The translations under genes and the position numbers were made by a program. Positions 34,700 through 43,109 of a stretch of DNA of 64,000 nucleotides are shown here, piece by piece. Position 1 is the stretch's first letter. Each line of letters opens with the position of its first letter. The notes under the pieces are model-generated. The model was not told where the DNA came from, searched no databases, and saw only the letters and a program-made list of their open reading frames with translations. Source of the stretch: Chitinophaga oryziterrae (GTDB lineage Bacteria; Bacteroidota; Bacteroidia; Chitinophagales; Chitinophagaceae); assembly GCF_009758125.1 (NCBI RefSeq), contig NZ_WRXO01000004.1, positions 62,001-126,000 on the forward strand, given 5' to 3'.

Positions 34700-34747
34700 G
34701 TATTTAAATAAAAAAGCAACCCGGGGGTTGCTTTTTTATTTAAATAC
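34700..34747. terminator. Strong bidirectional terminator
   Basis: A 23-bp perfect stem (34700-34722 with 34725-34747) and a 2-bp centre, with runs of A and T on either arm. It separates the SPFH operon from the convergent CxxCH lipoprotein gene. Confidence 0.9.
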
Positions 34748-34762
34748 TTTTATCGTGTTTTT

Positions 34763-36169
34763 TTAATGCCAGAATTTACTTTTGGTATTATGCCGTCTGA
34801 ACCTTCTTACTGCTTCTAAGTTGTTTTTGAGCAGTACGTTTTGCGCTGCTGGTGTCTTTGCCTGTTCATAAGCGCCTACTGATTTAAATGCCATTACCAT
34901 ATCATAATCCATTCCTACTTGTCCTGCATCAAAAGGTACATTACCTGCATTATCCCTGAACCATAAGTTCCAGTCTGCACTACCAGGAGTATACACGAAT
35001 AAGGTATCTGATGTTGGGAATGGGGCTGGTAACAGGAATGATTTAAATGTATCCTGTGCAGGGCTATGGCAACTCATACAGGAAGATAAAGCCAGGTTTT
35101 TATATGGTTTATGTGTGTTAATATCAACAGCTTCCTGGGCAACAGCACCATCATTAGGTCCACTCAGTCTTCCTCCCCAACCTAATGTTTCTTTACTATA
35201 TGCCGGTGCATTGGGGTTAATTACTGTTTCATAAAGTTTTGGATAAGGCGGAGCAATGGGACTGTTAACGCCTGGGTCATCGCCCCACATAGCGCCCAAT
35301 GGAACCATTTTCTCCCACATTGAACCTTTGGCATTCATGTCATATACAAAAGTGGAATACACCCATCCGGTTTTTGGTGATGTTTTGCTATCCTTCACAA
35401 TAACGTCCATCTGGAAGAAACTGACTTTACGCATCTGATAGCCTGTTTTCGGATTCTCCGTTGTAGGGATGGTATCATAAATGCTAAAGGTTTGTGCATC
35501 TTTCAGTACCGGCCAGTATGGATAATTAACGTTTGAGAAGGCAAACTTTACGATAACACTGCCTTCTGTAAACTGTGCAGCATCATTCAACAGGTTTACT
35601 TTTTGTCCGGTCTTTCCCCAGATTTGTCCTACAGTGTAGCCGGCTGTTGAATCATATAAAACCAGCGCGTATCCTGCTTCATCTTCTTTCAGCGTTTTAA
35701 ACATATTAGCCGGATTTCCGTTGCCTAAGTAAGTTCCCAGGATGGCTTCTCTCTGAGAGCCCAGCCAGGGCTCCTGGAACCAGCCATATTTTGCTGCAGT
35801 CCATTCTTTATTGTTAGTGAAGAAAGGCAATACATTCGGGGCCACATAGCTTTTTAATGAATCCATGTAAGCAAATACATTTGATTCAGAGATGGGCTGA
35901 CCATTTAATGCCTGTTGCCATGGAGGATTAACAACTGGTGTAACAGTAGTTGGATAATCATGACTGAGTACAAAAAGAGAATCAGGATATTGCTGTTTTG
36001 ATGGTACAGAATCCCGGTGGTTCTGGAATGCACCATAATCCTCTGCTAAAATAGTCGAATCAGCTTTGGTACCGTCTCCTTTAGGTTTGTTGTTGCCACA
36101 GTTATATGCAATAATGGCTATTACAAATAGGGTGATGCAGGCAGTCGAGCGACTGGGGGTGTTTTTCAT
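34763..36169 (-). CDS. Putative lipoprotein with a single CxxCH haem motif
   Basis: A 468-residue exported protein. The N-terminus (ACITLFVIAIIAYNC) is a signal peptide ending in a plausible lipidated Cys, followed by a charged linker. The body is not a recognised fold. Near the C-terminus SSCMSCHSPAQ places a c-type haem-binding CxxCH at residues 364-368, with possible axial Met in GMDYDMVMAF. The segment before it (GGRLSGPNDGAVAQEAVDIN) reads as part of a larger beta domain. It may be a periplasmic or surface electron-transfer protein or a haem-containing enzyme; no partner oxidase is adjacent. Confidence 0.75.
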   Translation of the reverse strand: MKNTPSRSTACITLFVIAIIAYNCGNNKPKGDGTKADSTILAEDYGAFQNHRDSVPSKQQYPDSLFVLSHDYPTTVTPVVNPPWQQALNGQPISESNVFAYMDSLKSYVAPNVLPFFTNNKEWTAAKYGWFQEPWLGSQREAILGTYLGNGNPANMFKTLKEDEAGYALVLYDSTAGYTVGQIWGKTGQKVNLLNDAAQFTEGSVIVKFAFSNVNYPYWPVLKDAQTFSIYDTIPTTENPKTGYQMRKVSFFQMDVIVKDSKTSPKTGWVYSTFVYDMNAKGSMWEKMVPLGAMWGDDPGVNSPIAPPYPKLYETVINPNAPAYSKETLGWGGRLSGPNDGAVAQEAVDINTHKPYKNLALSSCMSCHSPAQDTFKSFLLPAPFPTSDTLFVYTPGSADWNLWFRDNAGNVPFDAGQVGMDYDMVMAFKSVGAYEQAKTPAAQNVLLKNNLEAVRRFRRHNTKSKFWH

Positions 36170-36263
36170 ATTATTTTGATTTTGGTTTCAACAGGTTCAA
36201 TTTGTAATTATTTTGAGAGTCTATTGCATTACAATCCAAGAGGTATTTTTGTTCGCCAGACAT

Positions 36264-36297
36264 GAATAGGCCCCGAATTTTATTTCGAGGCCCATTC
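36264..36297 (-). terminator. Hairpin terminator after the PL6 lyase
   Basis: A 14-bp stem with two wobble or mismatch positions (36264-36277 with 36284-36297), 23 bp past the lyase stop codon on the minus strand. Confidence 0.65.
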
Positions 36298-36319
36298 GTT
36301 TGTATTTCAAACCGGTTAA

Positions 36320-38386
36320 TTACAATTTCTGTATTTTTCTCACACTCACTTTCCCATTGTAATTCAATGATAGTATATATGTACCTGTTGGTTTATTACT
36401 GGCATCAAACGGAATATTATATGCGCCTGCTGCCAGGTGAGTATTTATCAGCACTTTCATCCATTTACCATTTATGTCATACACTGTAAGATTGACTGTA
36501 CCTGCTTTTTCCAGGTTGAAGCTAATCGTTGCATGTTCATTAAATGGATTGGGATAACTGTTTAAGGAAGAGGGCTCCGCAACAACAATCTTACCCGTTG
36601 TGCGGGAGCTGCTGCCTGTTTGTACCCGCACTTCTGCATAACTGTTCCATGCATTCACACTGTTACCATGACCAACAATCCGCACGTACCTCCCTGTTCT
36701 GGGGGTAAAGGAAAATGTTTGCAGGCTAAGGGAAGTGCCGCTGCTGACCAGTCCTGTTGCTGCGGTCGTCCAATGGAGGGTATCATTACCTACCAATACA
36801 TCAAAAGTAGATGTCCGTACATTACCACTATAGAATGCGATCTGTACACCTGATACGGTCAGTGTATCATCGAGGCAAAATTGGATCCATTGCCCATTAC
36901 CGCTGGCAGACCAACGGGTATTCAGATCTCCGTCCAGTACATTCGCAGCCACATTGCCATCATCTGCACTGGCAATTACAGCCTGGCAGACAGGTGTGAG
37001 GTCACTGGCAAAAGGGCCAACCATCGAAGGCGTAAGGATGCGGGCGATAACGGGTGCAGAAGAAACCTCATCGGCCCCCGCATCCAGCGGAGAGGTGCGT
37101 GGCTGCCCATCCATATCAGCTATAACGGCCGAATAAGAGCCTTTCGCAGCATTAATGGCAGGACTACCACTCTGGAGGTGGAAAGTCCCCGTAGCGTCTC
37201 TTACCAGCAATGGATTCGCGGTTGTATATCCGCTGGTGGGCATATCACCATCGCCATTGGTATTATAGAGTATATTCCCCGACCATACACCACCTGTATA
37301 GGGTCCTGCAATGGAAGCTGCCGGGCCACCGCCCTGGATGATGTTATTGACAACGGTTTGCGTAGTAGCTCCTAATCCATTTGTGCGGCCAGCCTGCACG
37401 ATATTCGTCGTATTGTTCACAAGGGTATTAAAAGCGATCAGTGTACGGTCCGGACGATCGTGTGACGTAAGCGCAGCTCCATCTGCCACTTCTCCATCAC
37501 CATTACCAATATTAATAGCAGGACTACAATTCTCAAAATGATTGCTGAAAATGTTGTGATCATCCCCAAAAATGCGGAGGCCCGGTGTATTAATAAAGTA
37601 GTTACCATACACGGTGCAGTGATTACCATGTCTCAAAGTAAACTGGGCAGGGCAATTACGGATGGTATTATAACGGATGGTAACAGCAGATGATTTGATA
37701 GATATCAGTTCATTTTCGCCGGCACAATCTTCAAAAAGATTATACTCTACAATACTGTTGGAGGAGGAGAGACTATAACCACTCAACCCGAACTGTAATG
37801 TTTCAGCACCATTACCTGTTTGTGGCTGTTGATCAAGGAAGTAGTTATGATGGATGTGCAGGCGTTGTGCAATCTGGCTGCCACTGCCACGTACAGCAAT
37901 AAAACGTCCCAGGGCATTTTTATGCTGAAATGTATTATGGTCCACTTCCTGATCATTTCCGTTGATCAACAGATTCTCTCCTTCACCGGGTGTCTGGAAC
38001 AGGTTGCAGGTCCACCGGCAAAAGCTGGTACCACTGGCCATGGTAGCCTGAGAAGCATTGTGCGTGAATTTGAATCCTTTGATGATGATATATTTTGCCG
38101 GACTTACAAGACTAAAACCAGCGGTTCCTTTTATTTCAGCTCCTCCTATTGTTTGGGCCGCAATAGTAATGGGCAGGGCAGCAGTACCTTGTTTACTGAT
38201 AGTAATGTCTGTTGATGCGGTATAAACACCATTGGCAAGAATGATAATATCCCCTGGCGCAGCATTGTTGATAGCCGTTTGCAAAGCCGATAAAGAAGAA
38301 ACATTAATTGTGGCTGCTGAAAGTCTTATTGTTGTCGTTACGCATAACAGCAGTATAAATAATAATGAGTAATTTTTCCGATTCAT
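36320..38386 (-). CDS. Secreted PL6-family polysaccharide lyase with discoidin-like and T9SS sorting domains
   Basis: A 688-residue secreted enzyme. Signal peptide at residues about 1-24. Residues about 26-435 form a chondroitinase-B/alginate-lyase type (PL6) parallel beta-helix: HIHHNYFLDQ, GNGAETLQFGLS, VEYNLFEDCAGENELISIKS and FTLRHGNHCTVYGNYF. Lys231 and Arg252 lie where the catalytic Lys and Arg of PL6 enzymes are expected. Residues about 465-590 look like an F5/8-type-C (discoidin) carbohydrate-binding domain (DGDLNTRWSASGNGQWIQFC). The last 75 residues (NPFNEHATISFNLEKAGTVN through TGTYILSLN) are a type A T9SS sorting domain, so it is exported by the type IX system. Substrate is probably alginate or a glycosaminoglycan-like uronic polymer. 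Confidence 0.9.
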   Translation of the reverse strand: MNRKNYSLLFILLLCVTTTIRLSAATINVSSLSALQTAINNAAPGDIIILANGVYTASTDITISKQGTAALPITIAAQTIGGAEIKGTAGFSLVSPAKYIIIKGFKFTHNASQATMASGTSFCRWTCNLFQTPGEGENLLINGNDQEVDHNTFQHKNALGRFIAVRGSGSQIAQRLHIHHNYFLDQQPQTGNGAETLQFGLSGYSLSSSNSIVEYNLFEDCAGENELISIKSSAVTIRYNTIRNCPAQFTLRHGNHCTVYGNYFINTPGLRIFGDDHNIFSNHFENCSPAINIGNGDGEVADGAALTSHDRPDRTLIAFNTLVNNTTNIVQAGRTNGLGATTQTVVNNIIQGGGPAASIAGPYTGGVWSGNILYNTNGDGDMPTSGYTTANPLLVRDATGTFHLQSGSPAINAAKGSYSAVIADMDGQPRTSPLDAGADEVSSAPVIARILTPSMVGPFASDLTPVCQAVIASADDGNVAANVLDGDLNTRWSASGNGQWIQFCLDDTLTVSGVQIAFYSGNVRTSTFDVLVGNDTLHWTTAATGLVSSGTSLSLQTFSFTPRTGRYVRIVGHGNSVNAWNSYAEVRVQTGSSSRTTGKIVVAEPSSLNSYPNPFNEHATISFNLEKAGTVNLTVYDINGKWMKVLINTHLAAGAYNIPFDASNKPTGTYILSLNYNGKVSVRKIQKL

Positions 38387-38577
38387 TTTTGATCGATTTA
38401 GAGGTTAATTTTGAGTGAAGCAGACATACGTTTTTCATCGGGATTTCGTAACATCACGGGGAATAATGCAGAGAATACCTGGGAATTCTAAAATTGCGCG
38501 CAATACATTAATAATCAACATTCTTACTCGTGGAATTTACGTTGACCCTTATCTAAAGTAAGTATTTTATTTCAAAT

Positions 38578-38591
38578 TGCAAACGATTGCA
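38578..38591. promoter_or_regulatory. Candidate LacI-type operator
   Basis: TGCAAACGATTGCA is a palindrome with 5-bp arms (TGCAA/TTGCA), close to the classic LacI-family operator core. It lies about 190 bp upstream of the PL6 start. No LacI regulator gene is in the window. Confidence 0.35.
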
Positions 38592-38850
38592 TAAACTTTA
38601 CAAAGAACTATTCACATGATAATATTATGTCTGTAACAGGGGATTTTGTTGTTATTTTCCGGAACAACTGCAGGAGACGATAAGAAAATTTTCAGATGCG
38701 TTGAAGCACAACCGAAGCTATCCCGGATTGTGCTATCGCTGAAAATGATCTGACTGAATAAGTGCGATAGATCCTGGTTGACCGGAATCAGAATGGTAAC
38801 ATAAAAAGGCACTTTTAAACCATTTATAGTACTATTATAACATAGTAGTG

Positions 38851-38858
38851 TATGTTTG
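38851..38858 (+). promoter_or_regulatory. Putative -7 box (TATGTTTG)
   Basis: Exact TAnnTTTG match, 20 bp before the M1 peptidase start. The -33 region is weak. Confidence 0.45.
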
Positions 38859-38878
38859 TCTAAGTTTAATATTTAGAC

Positions 38879-41350
38879 ATGAAAATATTCCGCGTTTTTT
38901 TATTGTCAGGATTTATTTTGCTGACAATATTCCATCATTCATTTGCCCAGGAAAGGAAACCAGTGCAAAGCACTTATCGCGAAACTTCGCCAAGGATCAA
39001 TGACCTGATCCATACTAAACTGGATGTGCGCTTTGATTATAAAAAGCGTTACCTGTATGGGAAAGAATGGATTACTTTAAAGCCTCACTTTTATTCAACT
39101 GATACTTTAAGGCTTGATGCAAAAGGAATGGATATCCATTTGATCGATATTGTCAAAAAGGGTAAACTCAGCCCTTTAAAATTTAAATATGACAGTCTTA
39201 CACTAAATATCTGGCTTGACAAAACGTACACACGGTCTGAAACTTATACCATCTTCATTGATTATACAGCCAAACCTGATGAGCGCAGAGGTCTTCGCAA
39301 AAATGAAAAGGGGTTATATTTTATCAACCCGGACGGCACCGAAAAGAACAAGCCTACCGAGATATGGACAGAAGGTGAACCCGAAAGCTCTTCCGGTTGG
39401 TTCCCTACCATTGATAAGCCCAATCAGAAAACAACTTCTGAGATCAGCATGACGGTGCCTGCAAAATATGTTACCCTGTCAAACGGCAGGCTGGCCTTGC
39501 AAAAGACAAACGCCGACGGTACCCGCACCGACACCTGGAAAATGGAACTGCCAAATGCTCCTTATTTATTTATGATGGCGGTGGGTGATTTCAAAATTTA
39601 CAAAGACCAATGGCATGGCAAAGAGGTGAGCTATTACCTTGAGCCCAAATATGCACCTTATGCAAAAGATATGTTTGGTGATGTCCCTGAAGCAATCGGT
39701 TTTTTCTCAAAGATTACCGGGGTGGACTATCCCTGGAATAAATACTCGGCCATTGTGGTTCGTGATTATGTCAGCGGTGCCATGGAAAATACCACCGCTA
39801 ATGTATTTGGCAGCCAGAATACCCGGAAGGAGCTATTGGACCAATATTATACCACTGGCGTGGAACATGAATTATTTCATCAATGGTTTGGTGACTATGT
39901 GACCTGTGAAAGCTGGAGCAATTTAACATTAAATGAATCGTTTGCAGATCTTGGCGAAATCCTTTGGCTGGAACATAAATATGGAAAGGATGCGGCAGAT
40001 GAACATCTATATAATGGGTTGCAGGGCTACCTTGGAAATGCGGGGAACCATATGACACCATTGGTCAACTTTCATTACCAGGCTATTCATGATGCATTTA
40101 ATGGAGTAACCTACCAAAAAGGAGGACGTGTTTTGAATATGTTGCGGAATTATTTGGGAAATGCGGCCTTCTACAAAGGTTTGAATATCTACCTGACATC
40201 AAACGCTTTTAAAAGCGCCGAAGCACAGCAATTACGATTAGCTATGGAAGATGCCAGCGGACTTGACCTGAACTGGTTTTTTGATCAGTGGTATTATGGG
40301 GCCGGACATCCTGTTTTAGACATCAGCTACAGTTGGGATGAAAACACTAAAACAGCATTCGTGTACCTCGTTCAAAAACAGGATGGCCGGATATTTAAAT
40401 TGCCGATGGCCATCGATATTTATGTTGACGGTAAAACAGAACAACACCAGGTTTGGGTCAATGAAAAATCAGATACCCTTTCGTTCAGGTTACCATCAAA
40501 ACCAACACTCGTCAATGTGGATGCGGATAAAGTACTGGTGGCTCAAAAAAATGATCATAAAACTTTGGACGAATACGTTTTTCAATATGCCAACGCTCCG
40601 TTATATCTCGATCGCTTCGAAGCGATCGAATTTGCATCGAAGAACCAGGATGATAAAAGTGCTCAGAAAATACTAGTTGCAGCTTTAAACGACCGGTTCT
40701 CAGGTTTGCGTATGAGAGCATTGCAAGCGTTAAACAGTAATAAAGAAGATATCAGGAATATCAATAAAGATTTAAGGGATGCGGCAATGCCCCGAATCAT
40801 TGAACTGGCCGGTAGAGATAGCAATACGCTGGTCAGGGCATCCGCCTTAAGGACTCTCGCAGCTCTGAAAGATCCGGCCAATTTGGATGTATTTAAAAAA
40901 GCACTGATCAGCCCATCATATCAGGTGGAGGCCTCTGCTCTTTATGGAATAAATGAAATTGATCCTGCCATTGCTGTTAAATATGCAAAAGACTTTGAAG
41001 GTGATAATGTAGGGGACCTGACACAGGTAATCGTAAGGGTTTACGCATCTAACGGCGGCGACGCCAAATGGCCCTATGTTTACCAGCGCTATGTAAACGG
41101 GACATTGCAGGAGCAGATCCATTTAACCGAAAAATTTTCGGGCATGATTGCCGGTTTGAAGAACCAGCAATATGTTCGTCAGGGTATAGCAACGTTAAAG
41201 TTTATGGGCATAACTTATAAAAAAGATGGTGCCGCACCCTACATCATAAAATACCTGAATGGTATTAAAGAGGAACGGAATAAAATAAATGATCTGGCCT
41301 CCTCACAGGATATTGAGGAAGCGATTGAGCAGATTAATAATGCGAAATAA
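38879..41350 (+). CDS. Exported M1-family metallopeptidase (aminopeptidase N-like)
   Basis: An 823-residue zinc aminopeptidase with signal peptide KIFRVFLLSGFILLTIFHH SFA-type (residues 1-23). The substrate-anchoring GAMEN motif is at 300-304 and the zinc site HELFH at 330-334 with the distal Glu353 in NESFADL, all as expected for M1. A C-terminal helical HEAT-like region (about 580-823) includes DLRDAAMPRIIELAGRDSNT. It probably trims peptides in the periplasm or at the cell surface. It is a single-gene unit. Confidence 0.95.
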   Translation: MKIFRVFLLSGFILLTIFHHSFAQERKPVQSTYRETSPRINDLIHTKLDVRFDYKKRYLYGKEWITLKPHFYSTDTLRLDAKGMDIHLIDIVKKGKLSPLKFKYDSLTLNIWLDKTYTRSETYTIFIDYTAKPDERRGLRKNEKGLYFINPDGTEKNKPTEIWTEGEPESSSGWFPTIDKPNQKTTSEISMTVPAKYVTLSNGRLALQKTNADGTRTDTWKMELPNAPYLFMMAVGDFKIYKDQWHGKEVSYYLEPKYAPYAKDMFGDVPEAIGFFSKITGVDYPWNKYSAIVVRDYVSGAMENTTANVFGSQNTRKELLDQYYTTGVEHELFHQWFGDYVTCESWSNLTLNESFADLGEILWLEHKYGKDAADEHLYNGLQGYLGNAGNHMTPLVNFHYQAIHDAFNGVTYQKGGRVLNMLRNYLGNAAFYKGLNIYLTSNAFKSAEAQQLRLAMEDASGLDLNWFFDQWYYGAGHPVLDISYSWDENTKTAFVYLVQKQDGRIFKLPMAIDIYVDGKTEQHQVWVNEKSDTLSFRLPSKPTLVNVDADKVLVAQKNDHKTLDEYVFQYANAPLYLDRFEAIEFASKNQDDKSAQKILVAALNDRFSGLRMRALQALNSNKEDIRNINKDLRDAAMPRIIELAGRDSNTLVRASALRTLAALKDPANLDVFKKALISPSYQVEASALYGINEIDPAIAVKYAKDFEGDNVGDLTQVIVRVYASNGGDAKWPYVYQRYVNGTLQEQIHLTEKFSGMIAGLKNQQYVRQGIATLKFMGITYKKDGAAPYIIKYLNGIKEERNKINDLASSQDIEEAIEQINNAK

Positions 41351-41366
41351 CAATCGGCTTGAATAA

Positions 41367-41386
41367 GTTTCCCGTTTAAGGGAAAC
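41367..41386. terminator. Short convergent hairpin
   Basis: A 7-bp perfect stem GTTTCCC/GGGAAAC with a 6-bp loop, 16 bp after the M1 gene and 8 bp before the end of the convergent small lipoprotein gene. Confidence 0.45.
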
Positions 41387-41393
41387 AGGTATG

Positions 41394-41564
41394 CTAATAC
41401 TTATTATGTCCAGGTGCAAAATCCCTTGCTGATTTAGCCCCGGCAGCCTTCTTGGCCTGACCAGGAGGTACTTTACCACTATTCCCCGCCGTTCTGACCG
41501 TGTAGCAGCCGCTCGTTAGTATCATCCCGGATAACACAAGTACTAAATAGATCTTTTTCATCAT
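41394..41564 (-). CDS. Very small lipoprotein (56 aa)
   Basis: A 56-residue protein starting MMKKIYLVLVLSGMILTSGC: a signal peptide with lipobox TSGC (Cys20). The mature part is basic and ends in GKVPPGQAKKAAGAKS then ARDFAPGHNKY. PPGQAKK plus APGHNK is a recurring pattern of tiny Bacteroidota lipoproteins, some of which have been labelled quinol oxidase subunit 4 without clear support. A second ATG at 41561 is equally possible. It is shorter than usual gene-calling limits. Confidence 0.7.
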   Translation of the reverse strand: MMKKIYLVLVLSGMILTSGCYTVRTAGNSGKVPPGQAKKAAGAKSARDFAPGHNKY

Positions 41565-41864
41565 GCTTTTTTTAATAGTCCCTCTAATACAATAAGATAT
41601 ACATTAATTATACTTATGCAAAGTAACAAAGATTATCTGGAGATTGATATTTAATTTGGAAGGGACTAAAAAAAGGCCGGTTAAAGCACCACTCAATAAG
41701 CTCCGTTAGGAACGACGTGTTTGCAGAAAGGACCTTAAACAACAAAACACGGTCTCCGCAGGGAGCCCCTTAATCGCATATGAAGGGGCCCCCTACGGAA
41801 GATTTGACTATGCATCATCTCTTCGGGAATTTGCCTTAATGAAAGATAATCCGTTTTCAGGAAA
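41565..41864. other. Gap holding a REP-like hairpin
   Basis: About 300 bp between two minus-strand genes. The only structure is the GC-rich stem-loop at 41754-41800, preceded by a smaller CGTGTTT/AAACACG pairing near 41716-41751. No coding sequence is supported. Confidence 0.5.
41754..41800. repeat. REP-like long hairpin
   Basis: An 18-bp stem with about three wobble or mismatched positions (41754-41771 with 41783-41800) around an 11-bp loop. It lies 65 bp past the end of the SDR gene. The CTCCG...CGGAA ends resemble dispersed palindromes of Bacteroidota genomes. It may also stop SDR transcription. Confidence 0.5.
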
Positions 41865-42461
41865 TCAATGCATTGTTATAATCTGTCCCGTTCCCGCACC
41901 TGATACACTTTTACGGAAGCCATATTCTAAAGCTTTCATCGTAGTTGGAATTTCTCCGGGGAAGAAGGGGAAATATTGAGGCGAATTTTCGATGACGGTA
42001 GGACTTACCGCATTAATGCGAACCCCGTTTCCCAATTCAATAGCGGCTGCACGAACAAATGCTTCCACAGCACCATTGGCTGCGGATGCATTGGCAAATT
42101 TCAATTGTGGTTCATGTGTTAAAGCACCGGTTATCAAGGTAAATGATCCTTTAGGATTAATATAGTGTTGGCCGATAAGCACTAAATTTATTTGTCCCAT
42201 CAATTTCCCTTCTATTCCTTTTCTAAATTCTTTGTCGGTCAATGTCTTCCAGGGCCCTACATAGGTTGGCCCCGCTGTGCAGATCAGTGCATCAAAAGCC
42301 CCTGCCTGTTTGTACATCTTTTCTATTGCATCAGGCGAAGTAATATCTGTCGGGATATCGCCATCGTTCGTGCTCACTTTTACTATTTCGTGCTCTTTTT
42401 CAAATGCACTAACCAGATATTTACCCATTGTTCCTGATGCACCTACGATAATAATTTTCAT
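41865..42461 (-). CDS. SDR-family protein lacking the usual catalytic Tyr and Lys
   Basis: A 198-residue short-chain dehydrogenase-like protein. The nucleotide-binding motif is IIIVGASGTMGKYL and the NAG-like motif is ICTAGP. Where classical SDRs have YxxxK, this one reads NASAANGAVEAFVRAAAIEL, so Tyr aligns with Ala and Lys with Asn. The same substitution is typical of one SDR subgroup, so it is likely not a broken gene. Activity may be altered or lost. The 198-residue length is short for an SDR (about 250). Confidence 0.85.
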   Translation of the reverse strand: MKIIIVGASGTMGKYLVSAFEKEHEIVKVSTNDGDIPTDITSPDAIEKMYKQAGAFDALICTAGPTYVGPWKTLTDKEFRKGIEGKLMGQINLVLIGQHYINPKGSFTLITGALTHEPQLKFANASAANGAVEAFVRAAAIELGNGVRINAVSPTVIENSPQYFPFFPGEIPTTMKALEYGFRKSVSGAGTGQIITMH

Positions 42462-42514
42462 TTTTTTGATTTTAAGAAATATTTATAAACCTGTACTGTT
42501 TTTAAACACTGCAA

Positions 42515-42736
42515 TCATTTTACGGATTTCCTACCCACAAACCGGATTAAAAAATCTACCAGAGGTACACCTATAAATATGATCCAGGGAACTAATGAAA
42601 TACTTAAGATGAGTGTTCTTACATACAGAGGTAAAGCAGATATTGATCCACCAAACAGATAAAGGAACAACGTGATAGAAGGATAAATGACTACCCAAAT
42701 CTTTAATGAAGCAATTATCTTAGCCTTTGTTTTCAT
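42515..42736 (-). CDS. DUF2798-like small membrane protein
   Basis: A 73-residue protein with two transmembrane segments (KIWVVIYPSITLFLYLF and TLILSISLVPWIIFIGVPLV) and a charged C-terminus (FVGRKSVK). I prefer the start MKTKAKII at 42736 over one 30 bp upstream because a -7 box at 42776-42783 leaves a short leader. The two-helix pattern with a central LPLYVR loop fits the DUF2798 type. It lies upstream of the SDR gene on the same strand, 53 bp away. Confidence 0.75.
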   Translation of the reverse strand: MKTKAKIIASLKIWVVIYPSITLFLYLFGGSISALPLYVRTLILSISLVPWIIFIGVPLVDFLIRFVGRKSVK

Positions 42737-42766
42737 ATTCTTTAAATTACTTTTTGCTAAAAACAT

Positions 42767-43109
42767 TTGTTATTGCAAAAGTACTTCGTTGGCTAAGCAT
42801 GGATGTAGGACAGAAATGAAGTTGTGTTGGACTTATTTAAAAACCATCAAAACAATTCTGTAGAAAGCGACTGGAATATTTTAGCTATTTACATAGCTTT
42901 TGGATAAGTTGCTGCAAATAAAATAACGGCTGCCTTAGCAGGAACCACAAGCTTTCATGCGGCTGATAAACATCATCCGGTTCCATGATCTGTCTCACTT
43001 TTCACGCCCGAAGGGTTGGATACCTTTGATCTGAGCAGATTTTACATTGCTTACTGAAAACCCGGAAGATTAAACGAAAAGTATTTGCCGGTCATAAAAA
43101 CCCAATATT
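42767..43109. other. Divergent gap with possible gene remnants
   Basis: About 340 bp. It carries the minus-strand -7 box at 42776-42783 and, from about 42835 on, short interrupted open stretches in more than one frame. These may be decayed coding DNA, but I could not match them to any family. Confidence 0.35.
42776..42783 (-). promoter_or_regulatory. Putative -7 box (TACTTTTG) of the DUF2798-like gene
   Basis: Exact TAnnTTTG match on the minus strand, about 40 bp upstream of the chosen start. Confidence 0.4.

Larger units (their letters stand above)
38387..38878. other. Divergent intergenic region, PL6 lyase and M1 peptidase
   Basis: About 490 bp with no gene I can support. It holds the candidate operator at 38578-38591 and the -7 box at 38851-38858. 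Several AT-rich stretches are present but no hairpin terminator is expected between divergent genes. Confidence 0.5.

Noticed and set aside
36881..37375. 164-codon open frame on the plus strand
   Set aside because: Antisense to the PL6 lyase gene and without coding character.
42835..43060. Possible decayed gene remnants
   Set aside because: Short interrupted frames only; no family could be recognised, so a pseudogene call is not justified.
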